Source: Pleurotus djamor
Taxonomy: Eukaryota > Basidiomycota > Agaricomycetes > Agaricales > Pleurotaceae
NCBI GenBank assembly: GCA_029747585.1
Contig: JAPEVF010000289.1
Location: 1 to 54,672 of the forward strand
DNA: 54,672 bases
Direction of reading: 5' to 3'
The notes beneath the pieces are model-generated. The model was given only the letters and a program-made list of their open reading frames with translations. It searched no databases and was not told the DNA's origin. A program made the position numbers and the translations under genes. Positions 23,748 to 34,161 of this stretch are shown piece after piece (the first letter of the stretch is position 1; each line of letters opens with the position of its first letter).

Positions 23748-24659
23748 TCAGAATGATAATCTCAGGTGGAGCTGTCGATGCGCCATGAGTGACTTGTAAG
23801 TCCCAGATTGGTGCCAGCATAGTTCCTTGAGGCTCACCTTATCGACGAGACACCTCGCTTTCTCATCAAACACCGTTATAAATTCAAGCTCCCTTCTGGG
23901 CGCCTCAAGGTCTCCGGACTCCGCCTCGCTCGTGGCTTTGGAAATGCTATCTTGCATCATATGCGGAAGCTCCCTCAACGGTGCCCCCATCATATTCTTT
24001 CCGAGCTCTTTCCAGAGCGCATAGAGCTCATTGGAGCTGTCTAGTTTCTTGTTCTCGCTTTGAGCGCGAGAATAGAACTCTGCATTTCCTAAGCTTCTCA
24101 AAGCCAGTCGACATCGACGGTGGTACTGCAGGAGTTCGTCATAGTCCGTAGCGCTCAGGTCGAGCTGGATGTCCGCAGCCTGTCCCAACAGTTCGTCCAC
24201 AGTAAACTCTAGGCTAGACCTCGCAGAAGCCTTCGCAACCAGTGGCCATTCGTACCGACAGGCCAATATCCACATCTTCATTGGGGCGTTCTTGATTTCC
24301 TTCGACCCCAGCTTCATGTACTACTTCTCCACGCGCCGTATCGCACCACGCACCTCGTACTTCATCAGAACTGTCAAGACCGCATCATAATCCTCCAACT
24401 TGCTGATGACGGGAACGCTTCCTGGGTAACAGTATCGTAGCATGGGGTCCAGGAGCGTTGAGTCTTCATCAAAAGGTACAATAGGCACATCTTCGGTCGT
24501 GGTATCGCTGGGAGATTGAGGAATGTCGAACAGGCCTTCGAATACTGGCGAGGCCAATGAGAGTATGTCCTTGAACGCTCGGAAATCGACGCCATCAGAT
24601 GAACGAATGATAACGTCGGCTTTGGAGTTATTGAATGGTGAGGATGCCACAGGAGACAT
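23748..24659 (-). pseudogene. BTB/POZ-domain protein with an in-frame stop codon
   Basis: The start MSPVASSPF (24659) leads into a basidiomycete BTB domain: KADVIIRSSDGVDFRAFKD, LSLASPVFEGLFDIP, then FDEDSTLLDPMLRYCYPG. A TAG at 24321-24323 interrupts the frame after RRVEK, and the same frame resumes at once with YMKLGSKEIKNAPMKMWILAC. The paralogue at 39.2-40.1 kb aligns without gaps across this point (HLQSTYLQLGQNKIQ), with Thr in place of the stop, so the TAG is a point mutation and not an intron. A 66-nt intron (23772-23837) precedes the last codons. These proteins are thought to be ubiquitin-ligase adaptors. The stop leaves a BTB-only fragment of about 112 residues unless it is read through or is a base-calling error. 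Confidence 0.65.
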
Positions 24660-25149
24660 CTGGATTCTAGAAACCGGAAGCAATGAGATTATCAGGTACG
24701 ACGACGATGGTCAACCGAACAAGCTTTCTGACCTTTGTATTAGTGTCACTCAACGTTGAATTCTTCGAGAGTCTCTTGCAACCTCTGGTCTCATGTTCGA
24801 CGACTCTTTAAATGGCCGCGTATCCCACTTCTGTGGGTGCTTGGTGGGTCCTCGAAGCGCCAACACAGTCCTTCCCCGAGCTCCAGGTCAAAGCTTGACG
24901 TAAGCTAATGCTAGGAATCACATATTCATTTGGGACTTCTAAGTATCTGTGCTCTCCGACTGCAGACGATACCCTGTAGCCCCCAATCCTTCCTAGTAAA
25001 TCCTTCCCTCGAACCTCATGCCAAGTACATTCGACCCATCACGCCTGACTTGGCGTTACTCCCCTGCTATTATCAGAGTCCCGCATTTTACCCTGAATTT
25101 CTCCTTCGACCTCGCTATAAAATGCGAAGGTCCTAGTATCCAACTCCCC
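24660..25149. other. Divergent promoter region
   Basis: No gene is seen between the BTB gene and the wax-synthase-like gene; the divergent starts imply two promoters. Confidence 0.45.
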
Positions 25150-26354
25150 ATGGATCGATCTCCAACCAGCCCTCTGTACGTCGTGACGCCGTACCTATTG
25201 TGTGCGCTGGCTGTCGCATCCAACTCCCCCTCCCTCCAAAACGCAACCTTCATCGCCGTCGTCGGGATCGCATCCTTTGTCATTCGCTCGACGATGACGG
25301 GGAAGCCAGACGATGACTTCGGCATTGCGTGTCTACCCACCGGAGTGGTACTTTCGGCCTCTGACGTCCTCTTGATCAACAACCCGTTGATCGAACTACG
25401 TATCGCAGGTCAAAAAGTACCAGCGATTTCCTTTCCCTTCTTCTCGCGCTTCAAGTGGGCACTACAGCTCGTCACAAGCCCGCGATATATTTGATGGACA
25501 GGCGAACCGACCGACGCACTTCCACCTCCGCCATCCCACCTACCTCTTAGTGCGCCTCGTGATCAATGTTATCTTGATGGACGTCATCGGAACGGTCCTA
25601 ACGCGATTTCCTTCCGTGTTCCTGGATCCGTTAGCGAGTCCTGCATCGTTCGGATACACTTGGGTGTATCGCTCGGTGTATATTGGTATCTTCATTTATT
25701 ATCAATCCATTAATATCAGCTCTCCGCATACTGCGTGGATGCTGGCATTGACAGCGATGGGGCCTTTATTCGGTTCATGGAGCCACGCGTACACGGTTCG
25801 GATGTTCTGGGGGTGAGTACAAGGTGAATATCTGCTGGGACATCCGTCTAAAATTCNTTTTTTTCTAGCCGAACATGGCATCACTTGTTTAGAAGGGTAT
25901 GTTCCCCATAAATTTCGTCGTTTTGAACACCATGCAGATCAGCGCCTAGATCTTCAAGGTATATGGTGATCTCGTCACCAAGCACATTTTGGGTCTCAAG
26001 AGAGGACGCCTCACATCATACATTCAACTCTACGTCGCCTTCATCATGTCGGGCATCATCCATCACTCGGCCGAGTTCATGCCTGTTGGTCATCGGCAGT
26101 CTCAAAGCATCCGATTCTTCCTCATTCAGGCCGTTGGGATTCACTGTGAAGATGGTATTATAGCCGTGGCTTCGCGGTTAGGAATACGGGAATCGTGGTT
26201 TTGGAGGGCTCTTGGATATCTATGGGTGTGGCAGTGGCTTACTTGGACTGTACCGTTTTGGCTTCATGCGCTACCTCAGGGTGCGCCAATTGGCATCGTG
26301 AAGTTGGTGTGCTCAGAACTTGCGGAATGTCCTTCGATTCTTGCAGCTACGTAG
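25150..26354 (+). pseudogene. Decayed wax-synthase-like membrane-bound O-acyltransferase (MBOAT_2)
   Basis: The start MDRSPTSPLYVVTPY opens an N-terminal helix block. The family motif expected as SPR-x-I-G-W-T-x-E-P reads SPRYI-stop-WTGEP: a TGA at 25492-25494 replaces the conserved Gly codon. About 45 bases further, after ALPPPP, the frame must shift by one base to enter PTYLLVRLVINVIL. The rest is well preserved. Introns are 25813-25868 (containing an N at a T-run) and 25897-25949. The signature FWGRTWHHLFRR is intact, as are IMSGIIHHSAEF (with the expected active-site His) and WVWQWLTWTVPFW. MBOAT_2 enzymes acylate alcohols, often in lipid or terpenoid pathways. Two lesions 45 bases apart suggest a recent pseudogene; a local assembly error is the alternative. 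Confidence 0.65.
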
Positions 26355-27624
26355 TGATGCCATTCTAGTGATGTGATCTCTGGTTCCATTGAACGCATGC
26401 AAGATGGGGAAGGTCCAGATCGCTGAGTCTGAGGCCTTTTCGAAGTAGGCCCCGGGGCGAACTGAAAGACTGATTTATGTGTTAGAGAGTTTTTGTGAGG
26501 GAAGGAGGGGCCTTTCCGTGGTGGTGGTTTAGCAGCGTTGAACCTTCGTCAGGAGAGTCTCCTGTTTATGTCAAGGGGATTGTGGAAACTCACATCGTTC
26601 CAGGCAACCTCTCCGCTTGAACGTCGAAGCTCAGACATCGAACAGCTTTGAGGCTACACCATCAGAGTAACAGAGGCTTATCTGATGCAAGACACGGGCT
26701 CGCCAAAGTATTCGTGTACATAGTACTTCGAGCAAACTTCGAGAACAGGAGATTCAGGAGGGTCCCTGTTACCTATCGGGAAGCGGTCTGTGTTTCACGT
26801 TTCGTTCCACAACAGCTCCCCCTCCGTTTTCCCTTGGGGATTTATCGTCGCTCCTCGTACCGTACTGATCTCACTCAAGCCAGATATCTTGACTTTCCAC
26901 GTTCATCGCTCTGGTCCCTGATTGATTTCGGGTAACTTGGCATTGACACATTGAGAATATCCTCAGTGTTCTCCGCGTTGGTCGCAGGAGGGTGTCCTTG
27001 ATTCTAACTTCATAAAAGCCTACAGCTCAAGCGCGCACTCATGCACTACGCAGACATGACTCCCACATGTCCCATGAGCGATGTCTTTGACATGGTGGAA
27101 TGGAGTAGGATTGTACTCTAGGTGTGCCATCAGTTTGTCGTCAATGATTGAGCAGGATGGCCCCTTTGAGAATTTAGATTCCATACAGCACTATCATACT
27201 ATGCTGATGCTCGAACAATCATCTTCTGTGGACGATACAAAAGCTCTACCTCATCACGCGTCAACCACCGTAAGTACTCTAGAACAACCAGCCGACGGTG
27301 TGGGTGTGACGCGATCATTAGATGGAAGGAATCTATTTTCGGTTCATTTTCTGAACTTCAGCATTCCTGAAGGATCGATGGATCTTCGCCTGCTTATCGG
27401 GAAACAGGATTGTGGGAGAAGATTGACGTTCATACATCATATCTCGTGGGAAGAGGGAACAGCATATCGCTACAATATCGCTATCATGAACAGCATAGCT
27501 GGCTGTTACTTCCCTCCCTGTTCACTTCCCTCTGCGCGCGTGGCATTTCTCTCTTGCGGACGGATGTATTCTGGATCTATGCCAAGCGGCGTATGTGGTC
27601 TTCGTCCTGGCGTATATATGAGCG
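26355..27624. other. Region without a recognised gene
   Basis: Plus-strand open frames at 26648-26935 and 27081-27728 have no recognisable domain. The second overlaps, in another frame, the 5' end of receptor-like gene D and may include its unresolved first exon. Confidence 0.35.
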
Positions 27625-28726
27625 GTGGAAAGCAATTTCGTCCCTCATCACGGCCAATCAACTTGTTGCATCTCCCTTGCAATGCCTGCTCTCGCTGTAT
27701 TCCCTTCCAGCATCGACACCCTCGTTAATGGTCGGCAGGAAGAGGATGCACGGAGTCCATCCACTGGATCGCCCGCCGTGGAACTAGGAGTTGCTACAGT
27801 GGTTCCTACTCTGAACCCAATTCTCGTTCACAATATGACCATCGGGACCCCGTTAATCCTTGATTTAACCTTTCCCAGCTCACCAACGCTAAACGACGCT
27901 TCACAATCCCTTCCAAGTAGTATCAGCGCTCCTGCACCCCCAACCAACGGCTTGGATTCACCGTACACAACACCAACTCCAAGCTTAGTAGAACCTCCGC
28001 TCACAGGAAGTGACTCCTCAGACGCGTGGCTGGTCGGGCTTAAATCGTTCAACATGTCTGGGAATTGGATGTTCGTGAATTCACCATCGGACTCTGGGTT
28101 CAGCGGGCCACATTTCTGGACTAACGACTCTGATGCTCGCTTCGAGTTGGTGTTCAGAGGTTCGTCGTCGCTCTTCACAACGCGTGCCCTTGGACTTATA
28201 ATGAGATATCCAGGTGTAGCTGCTTATCTCCATGTTCCCCGATATGCGGGCGCTCCGGGGATGTTTTACAATACCAAGATAAACATCGACCTAGATATGG
28301 ATCCGACAGCTACTGTAGACCTGTCCGCGTCCCTTCTCAGTGCGGCCGGCAACACAACAAATACGTCTGCGCCGTCCGACGTCATCGTGTGGGGACATGC
28401 CGGATTACCAGATGGTGATCACACTCTCATACTGAGTGTAGCCAGTGGCGCCCCCTACGTCGCATTTGATGCCTTAACGTGAGTGATCCCACTGGAACTC
28501 TGCACGTTGCCCTTTGCTAAACGTAGTTAGATATTCTACCATCGCCACCAATATTGAGGACTCTGATAGTGGAGGTGGAGGTGGTGGCGGAGGTGGAGGC
28601 GGAGGAGGTGTTGCTAGAACTCGTTCTCGATCCCGAAGTTCATCCCACAATTCACATTTCTTTGGGTTCGTTCTCCTTTCTTCTCTCTCACTTGTCCTTG
28701 TATGTGGAGGCAAGCGCAAGAGGTAG
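27625..28726 (+). CDS. Receptor-like membrane protein D with a polyglycine linker
   Basis: A fourth member of the A-C family. Exons: (27625 or 27682)-28159, 28214-28478 and 28531-28726. The ectodomain matches: NMTIGTPLILDL, SGNWMFVNSPSDSGFSG, HFWTNDSDARFELVF, then across intron 1 GVAAYLHVPRYAG, IDLDMDPTATVDL and DHTLILSV...FDALTYS. An insert of about 55 residues rich in Pro/Ser/Thr splits the first strands. The Ser-rich linker of A-C is replaced by 13 glycines, followed by RTRSRSRSSS, a hydrophobic helix (GFVLLSSLSLVLV) and KRKR-stop. The cytoplasmic RRWVDMRWVN tail is absent. Intron 1 has a weak donor (GTTCGT), is 54 nt long and carries no in-frame stop, so retention would only insert 18 residues. 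The N-terminus and signal peptide are uncertain. Confidence 0.7.
28565..28607 (+). repeat. (GGN)n triplet repeat encoding polyglycine
   Basis: An imperfect GGT/GGA/GGC repeat encodes 13 consecutive glycines in the linker of gene D. Such tracts change length easily. Confidence 0.85.
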
Positions 28727-29071
28727 CTCATAAGTAAGTGCTGGAATGCTGGGTACTTGAGCCTTACTCATCAGACTCGTAGCTCGCAACCATAGACCCT
28801 ACGTCCGACGTACCATGGTTTACCCAGTGGTTTCCCAAAAATCCCATCAACGTCGTATTCACAGTAACCGAGGCCTGCCCAATTGTTTCAGTTAAACATG
28901 ACCCTTCTATAAAATAGCCAGTCTTTGTACCCTACGTGTGACTTGATTTGAGTAGCATCTGGGGGTTGTTTTGGCCAGGTTAGTTGCTTTGGAGGGAACC
29001 CCTGAGCTCACGTGTGCGGTAGCCTGAGACGCGTTGTCCTATTTCGGAGTCTCAAACTTCTCTGAACCACC
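28727..29071. other. Intergenic region upstream of the F-box gene
   Basis: Nothing is recognised in this stretch; it probably holds the promoter of the F-box gene. Confidence 0.45.
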
Positions 29072-31471
29072 ATGTCAACCGTTCGCCGTTCCGCCAGGAT
29101 CAAACGAGCTAGGGAGAACTCTGTCTCTGAAAGCCATACCAGAGCCAAGTCTGACAACGACGACTTGAAAGAAGATAAAAGCAACACACCAAGACCGGCG
29201 AAACGTCGCAAACCCAACAATCAATCCGCGAAATCGGTAGCTCAGCGCAGGAAAGGGAAGTTGAGGAACCTTCCTCAGATGCCATTTGACATACTGCTTG
29301 AGGTGAGCAGCTCGCTTCGGTGTCTACGGGATTTGAAGCCTTGATGACCTACTTTCATCCAGATATTTGCATTTCTTGATCCCTTGGATATCCTCCGTTT
29401 GGCACGTACGACTAAGGCCTTCCGTGCTGTGCTAATGAACCGCTCGACGGCCATTTCCTTGTGGAAGAACGCGTTCGCAAACGTACCCGATGTACCGGAG
29501 AAACCCGGCGACGTGTCTGAGCCCGCGTGGACGAACTTTCTCTTCAGCAATCATTGCTACGTACGCCGTCCATGGTTATATCGCCTTCTGATCCTAAATA
29601 TGTCTACAGGACTGCCTGTGTCTTCAACCATTTCATACATTTGCAGCCCACCTTGTCAGATACTGTAGGTCATGCGCTCTAACAAGGTATGGGTCATCCC
29701 CATATCTGTCCTGCCCCGCCTCTACTGCCTGTACCAGAGTATGCTTTGCACCATACGACGATGACGATGTGGAACGTGACCTAAGCCAACTCGAAATATC
29801 TCCCGATTCGTATACCACTTCCAAGGTCGCTTATGAATATTTTATGTATGATTCAGGTCCGTAAAATCATGCTCCTCTTTGACCTATCCTGAAGTCTCTC
29901 CTCAGAGTTTTATTATTACGCCCCAATGTGGCTGTTAGCCGACCTTGAGGAATTCAAGGTCGATTATGCCAAAGTTCTTCGCAATGACGCTGAGCGGAAA
30001 TCGTATATTACCCAGCGCCTCAAGCGCTTCGAAGACATGGCTGAGGTGTGCAATAGATTGTCCCTGCTTCATTGATCCCCATACTGACGGCGGTCGACTC
30101 AGCTCGAGGGCTTGCTCGAACGGTGGGACCTGAAGAAAAAAAGGGAACGCACAGATAAATTAGAAATTCTACGCTCAGCGCGCTTCGAAGCGTAGGGTAT
30201 CGTTAATTTCCAAAGGCGATCGGTCAAGTACCGGGAGTCAGGACATTGCAGTCATTAACCCATCGATGTAGGTCACATTACCGAATGATTCTCACCCCTG
30301 CTCCACTAAGTTCCTCGCCTTTAGCGTGGATGAAGATAAAGCGAAGAGTCATATCACATTTGGAAACCTTCCGAGACAATAAACTTAAGATGGAACGGAT
30401 ATCGACAACGGTGCAATGACGGCAGTTCTTTTCGAACAGTATCCATTATTACATCTCCTCCCAGTCCTTCCGCGCGATCTTACCATCGCCCCCTGACATC
30501 TACTTCCTGGAGAGTTTCTCATCAAGGCGACAGAAGATTGAAGAAGATCTGACCAATGTCGTTTACTATACTTCTCACTTTGACGACGTCGTTGCGAATA
30601 TGCCCCACTACCCTCAAGAATGGCAAGCCCTATGTGCTGGAGATAGTCAACAACGGCAGGCAGATGCAAGCAGAAACGCCGCCTGATGAGAGAATACTTG
30701 ATCTCGCTATCACAAATTTTCGGTGCAGTCTTTGCAATGAGCTCATTGGATATCCTCATATGCTTTTGCATGGTTGCGATCGCTTTATCCCAGGCTATGG
30801 TCTGCCTGACCATGACAAGATCTACCCTGGCTTTTTGCATATGTGCCTCATGGGTAACTTCGGTATACCACCGGTTGTCCTTCCGGTTGTCCTTGCTGCC
30901 CCCAGAGGGTTCAATGGCAGTTGTACATGCTTGTGGGTGCGATCCCAAGACTGCAACGAGGGCGGATTTGGACTCTCTGAAGCTTTGGTTAGAGGGGAAA
31001 CCCGTTATAACACAAGGTTTCAGCGACTCTCCTCCCGAAAGTCGAGTAATGCGTTGGAGGAAAGCAGTGAGTTGACTCGGTACTCTATAATGATCCTTCC
31101 GCAGGATTGACTATTGTGTACCCATCCCATACCTTGATCTCTCGATCCGAGGTTATGACACCCATGTTGAGTGGAAATGGTCTCGAGTTACCGATGAAGC
31201 TCTCATAGCGAAGTATGATATCGCGGAGCTAAAGTTTTATAATCGACCATCTGTCAGATCCGCCGTTGTCTGCGCCCATTGTCCACAAACAATGTGCGCA
31301 TCATCGCTGGTTGATCATATAAAGAAGTAAGTCATTGCCAAATCGTGTCCAATTTCTGGTGTTTAATTTGGTCCGCGCAGACACAAGCCTGAAGGATCCC
31401 CGGTAGAGCGCTCTGATTTTGAACTGTCCCCGCATATCAGCCCTTCTGACCTGTTCTCCCTCGTCATCTGA
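29072..31471 (+). CDS. F-box protein with C-terminal zinc-binding-like motif
   Basis: The first exon encodes a basic, nuclear-signal-like N-terminus (AKRRKPN) and ends in the start of an F-box, LRNLPQMPFDILLE. After a short intron it continues IFAFLDPLDILRLARTTKAF and AVLMNRSTAISLWKNA, the usual basidiomycete F-box core. Downstream exons give DCLCLQPFHTF...CRSCALTR, FYYYAPMWLLADLEEF, HLETFRDNKLKMER and SFRAILPSPPDIYFLE. These are joined by short introns, including an 80-nt one at 30193-30272 that removes an apparent TAG, and a 54-nt one ending at 30507. Next come ITNFRCSLCNELIGYP and HACGCDPKTATR, then a C-terminus with CAHCPQTMC...HIKK-H. Two joins (near 30,670 and 31,065-31,105) could not be put in frame, so the middle may be damaged or mis-assembled. 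Likely an SCF substrate adaptor. Confidence 0.6.
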
Positions 31472-31611
31472 TATGGAATTTGGCATGGCGAGTGACTAGA
31501 TCTGTGTCTGTACGGATAGCGCCCCCGCGAGTCCGCGTTTTGAAATTGTAACTACAGTTGAAGAGTGAAAATATACTCTAATTACGACGTGGCCCCTGAG
31601 ATGTCCCTACT

Positions 31612-33415
31612 TTACAATGCTTCGCCAGAATAAACAACCTCGTCAGTCTCGTCTGTACGGGCTAAGTTCGGCCCTCGAACGATGCTAACCAACGAGCAAA
31701 ATCCCTTTTCCAACGTTGATTGTTCTTGAGCGAAGAAGTTAAAACACCTAGGCGCTTCGAAAGGCAGGTGGGATAGCGTCTGGATCGTAGCAATGCAGTC
31801 ACGCCCGACATAGTACGCGCGGGTGTAGTCCCCGGACAGCTCCTGGGCTGAGGCCAACTTGAATAGAGTGAGCGCGTAGACTTGCATACCATAGGCGTAA
31901 CATAGGATATCGTCTTGATATGTCCGAAAAGATGCATGAAGAATGTCTAATGTGTCCATACAAGTCGACACACATTGGTCGAACCGTCCGTGGAGGTAAT
32001 CAAAATACAGAGTGTCTTGCAAGGCCAATACGAGCTCCAAGCGCTGGAGAAATGATGAGCGAGCAGACTGCGAGTATTCTAATCGTGCGCGACAGATTTT
32101 GGACGCCTCCTTTGAATATCCTAGGATTTCCGCCTCGCAGGAGGGATCAGGGAGATCCCCTGAACCTAAGAGCGAGGCCTTGGCGCGGGTTTTCCCTTGG
32201 AGGGTATGTTGAAGGCGGGTGTGGAGGGCGCTCTTGTGTGAATGGGAGGTATCGGGAGAGTTGAGGTTGCCACGGATGATGTCATCGATAGTGTCATATA
32301 GCGACTGGGCCAAGTCGGAGCACCCGAAGTTGAGCAACGACGATGCTAAATCAAGCATATCGTCCATTGGGTTCCGCACACCGAAGTCCCAGCGACCGGT
32401 AGACAGAGTGTCCCAGGATTCTGTCAAGTGGAGAAGGATGGTACTGAGTCGCAGTTCGCAAGGTACGTCTGGTATGGCGATATAATTATAACCCAGTTCG
32501 TCGTCGGAAGCGGTATAGCTCGGGTGGATAGCTAACGAAGAAGGGCTTTCTTGGAGGAGGGTGATGATATTTCCAGCTTTTGAGCGAATGTATTGGACGT
32601 CGACATCACAAATTGGTTGCGACGCAAGCTACAATCAACTCGAAATTAGAGAACGGTCCGGAGTCAAATTTGAAGACAACCTCCAAGTGCTCACCGGAAA
32701 CAAGAACCTACAGCCTGTGAGTAGTTCGTCCTGCATCCCTTGAGCGAACACGCGGTCAATTTGCTTGAGTTGGCACCGGGAAGTAGATGGTTGAACAAGG
32801 AGGGCTTGTTCCATCCTCAGGGTAGTTATTGCGTTGCCAGCGGAAATCAGGAGCTACATTGGTATGAGAAGTCTTCCTCAGAGAGAGAGAGAGACAAACC
32901 GCTTACGTTGACACGGAGGAGGGATAACTGAATTGTTTCCCTCATACGCAAGAGCTCCGACTCAAGCGCATCAGAATTTATCCACGCGTGGAATCCCCTG
33001 GTAAGCTTCTTCAGTCGTCCCCATCCAAAGGAGTGATTTTCGATATGTTGGCATCGCCTGAGTATACGAAGGAGGTCACTGAGAAGTCAAGTTTTCAGCA
33101 CCGGGAATGATCACTCAGAGTCTCAGACGGAGGTCATACCGCTTGAGACCGTCCAGAGCCAGGTCAACCGCTCCTACGGTAGTATCATTCAGCAACGACT
33201 CCTTGTTCGCTTCATAAAACTGCGCAAGAGAGACCAAGATGTCCAAGACATCCTGCGCCAGTTCTTTCGCTCGTTCACGAACTTGGGAAACCTACCCACA
33301 TTAGATGTATCTTCCGGGAGAAAGAGAGCACACTTACCTTGTCAACAGAGGCTTTGATTTTCAGCGCAGTTTCGACGAGCGAAACGATCGTCGCCGCAAT
33401 GGAGAGAGGGTCCAT
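31612..33415 (-). CDS. Fungal STAND-type N-terminal domain plus helical-repeat protein, intact paralogue
   Basis: Five exons (33415-33338, 33291-33140, 33057-32907, 32853-32695, 32628-31612) join in frame to 518 residues. The N-terminus MDPLSIAATIVSLVETALKI is the hallmark of the N-terminal domain of fungal STAND/NLR-like proteins. A charged helical stretch follows (VRERAKELAQDVLDILV, LLRMRETIQLSLL). The C-terminal half has TPR-like helices (LDLASSLLNFGCSDLAQSLYD, LFKLASAQELSGDYTRAYYVG) ending GRDCIATIQTLSHL...LVSIVR. Intron positions and phases match the gene at 15.0-16.8 kb except for the unresolved C-run there. No P-loop, NACHT, NB-ARC or membrane helix is seen. The pair could be lone signalling or adaptor forms of NLRs; this is inference from the N-domain only. 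Confidence 0.8.
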
Positions 33416-34161
33416 GATGTGGTAACGAGTAGACAGGATCAATCAATCAAGACGCCCATATGCCGATATTTATACAGCGATACGACGCTCGTCGACATCA
33501 CTATCAACTCCCACATAGCCCCCATCATACAATGAGACCCATGCTGGGGAAGAAGCTCAGGCTCGGGCAGCTACCTGAATTCGTCCGAGTGTACAGCATC
33601 TCTGATATCTATAAGTAATGAAGACATCAATTTTGTTAAAAAACAGTAAGAAAGCAGTATACCACGCATGGTGACTCGCATCATTGAGGATGGGCTGAGT
33701 GCTTGGAGTTCATGCTGGTCCTGGTCCTCAGAAAGATTGTTGTTCCTGCGCACGGGCCATCATCAAGAGGTATATAAGGAGACAGGGGTCTAGTAACATC
33801 CCACCGTTTCGCCCCACCATGTCGCCCATCCTCAGGTCGTCGGCCTACGCCCTCACCGCGATATTCGAACCAACTAGAATGGCCGGGTCCTCACCTAGGA
33901 ATAGAAGCGGAGGCTAAATCATCGATTCTTACCTGACCGTGATTCAATTTCAAACCATGGATAGCGTCCTTAAAGTTGCCCTAATGTGAGTGCCAACCCA
34001 CCCTTGGTTTTTACAATCATTAATTGTGTCCTAGATCATATAATACAAGCATGCTCAGCAAAATAACGCGTCAAGAAAGATATGCAAATCGTGAATGGAA
34101 AATATCTGTTGTCAGGTGCTTAAAGATTTCTTCACCCCGTAGACTCAATAACTTATCGGAG
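33416..34161. other. Intergenic region with a possible small TATA-driven ORF
   Basis: A TATATAAGG element at about 33771-33779 is followed 40 bases later by a good start context (CCACCATG, ATG at 33819) opening a 32-codon frame MSPILRSSAYALTAIF...RNRSGG. It could be a short gene or a first exon, but I cannot place a continuation. Nothing else is recognised. Confidence 0.3.

Noticed and set aside
30190..30195. Apparent TAG stop in the F-box gene after RSARFEA
   Set aside because: A GTAGGG...GATGTAG intron of 80 nt removes it and joins in frame to a helical segment that fits the family.
32877..32896. GA-rich simple repeat
   Set aside because: A short GAGAGA run inside an intron of the second STAND-type gene; ordinary microsatellite sequence.
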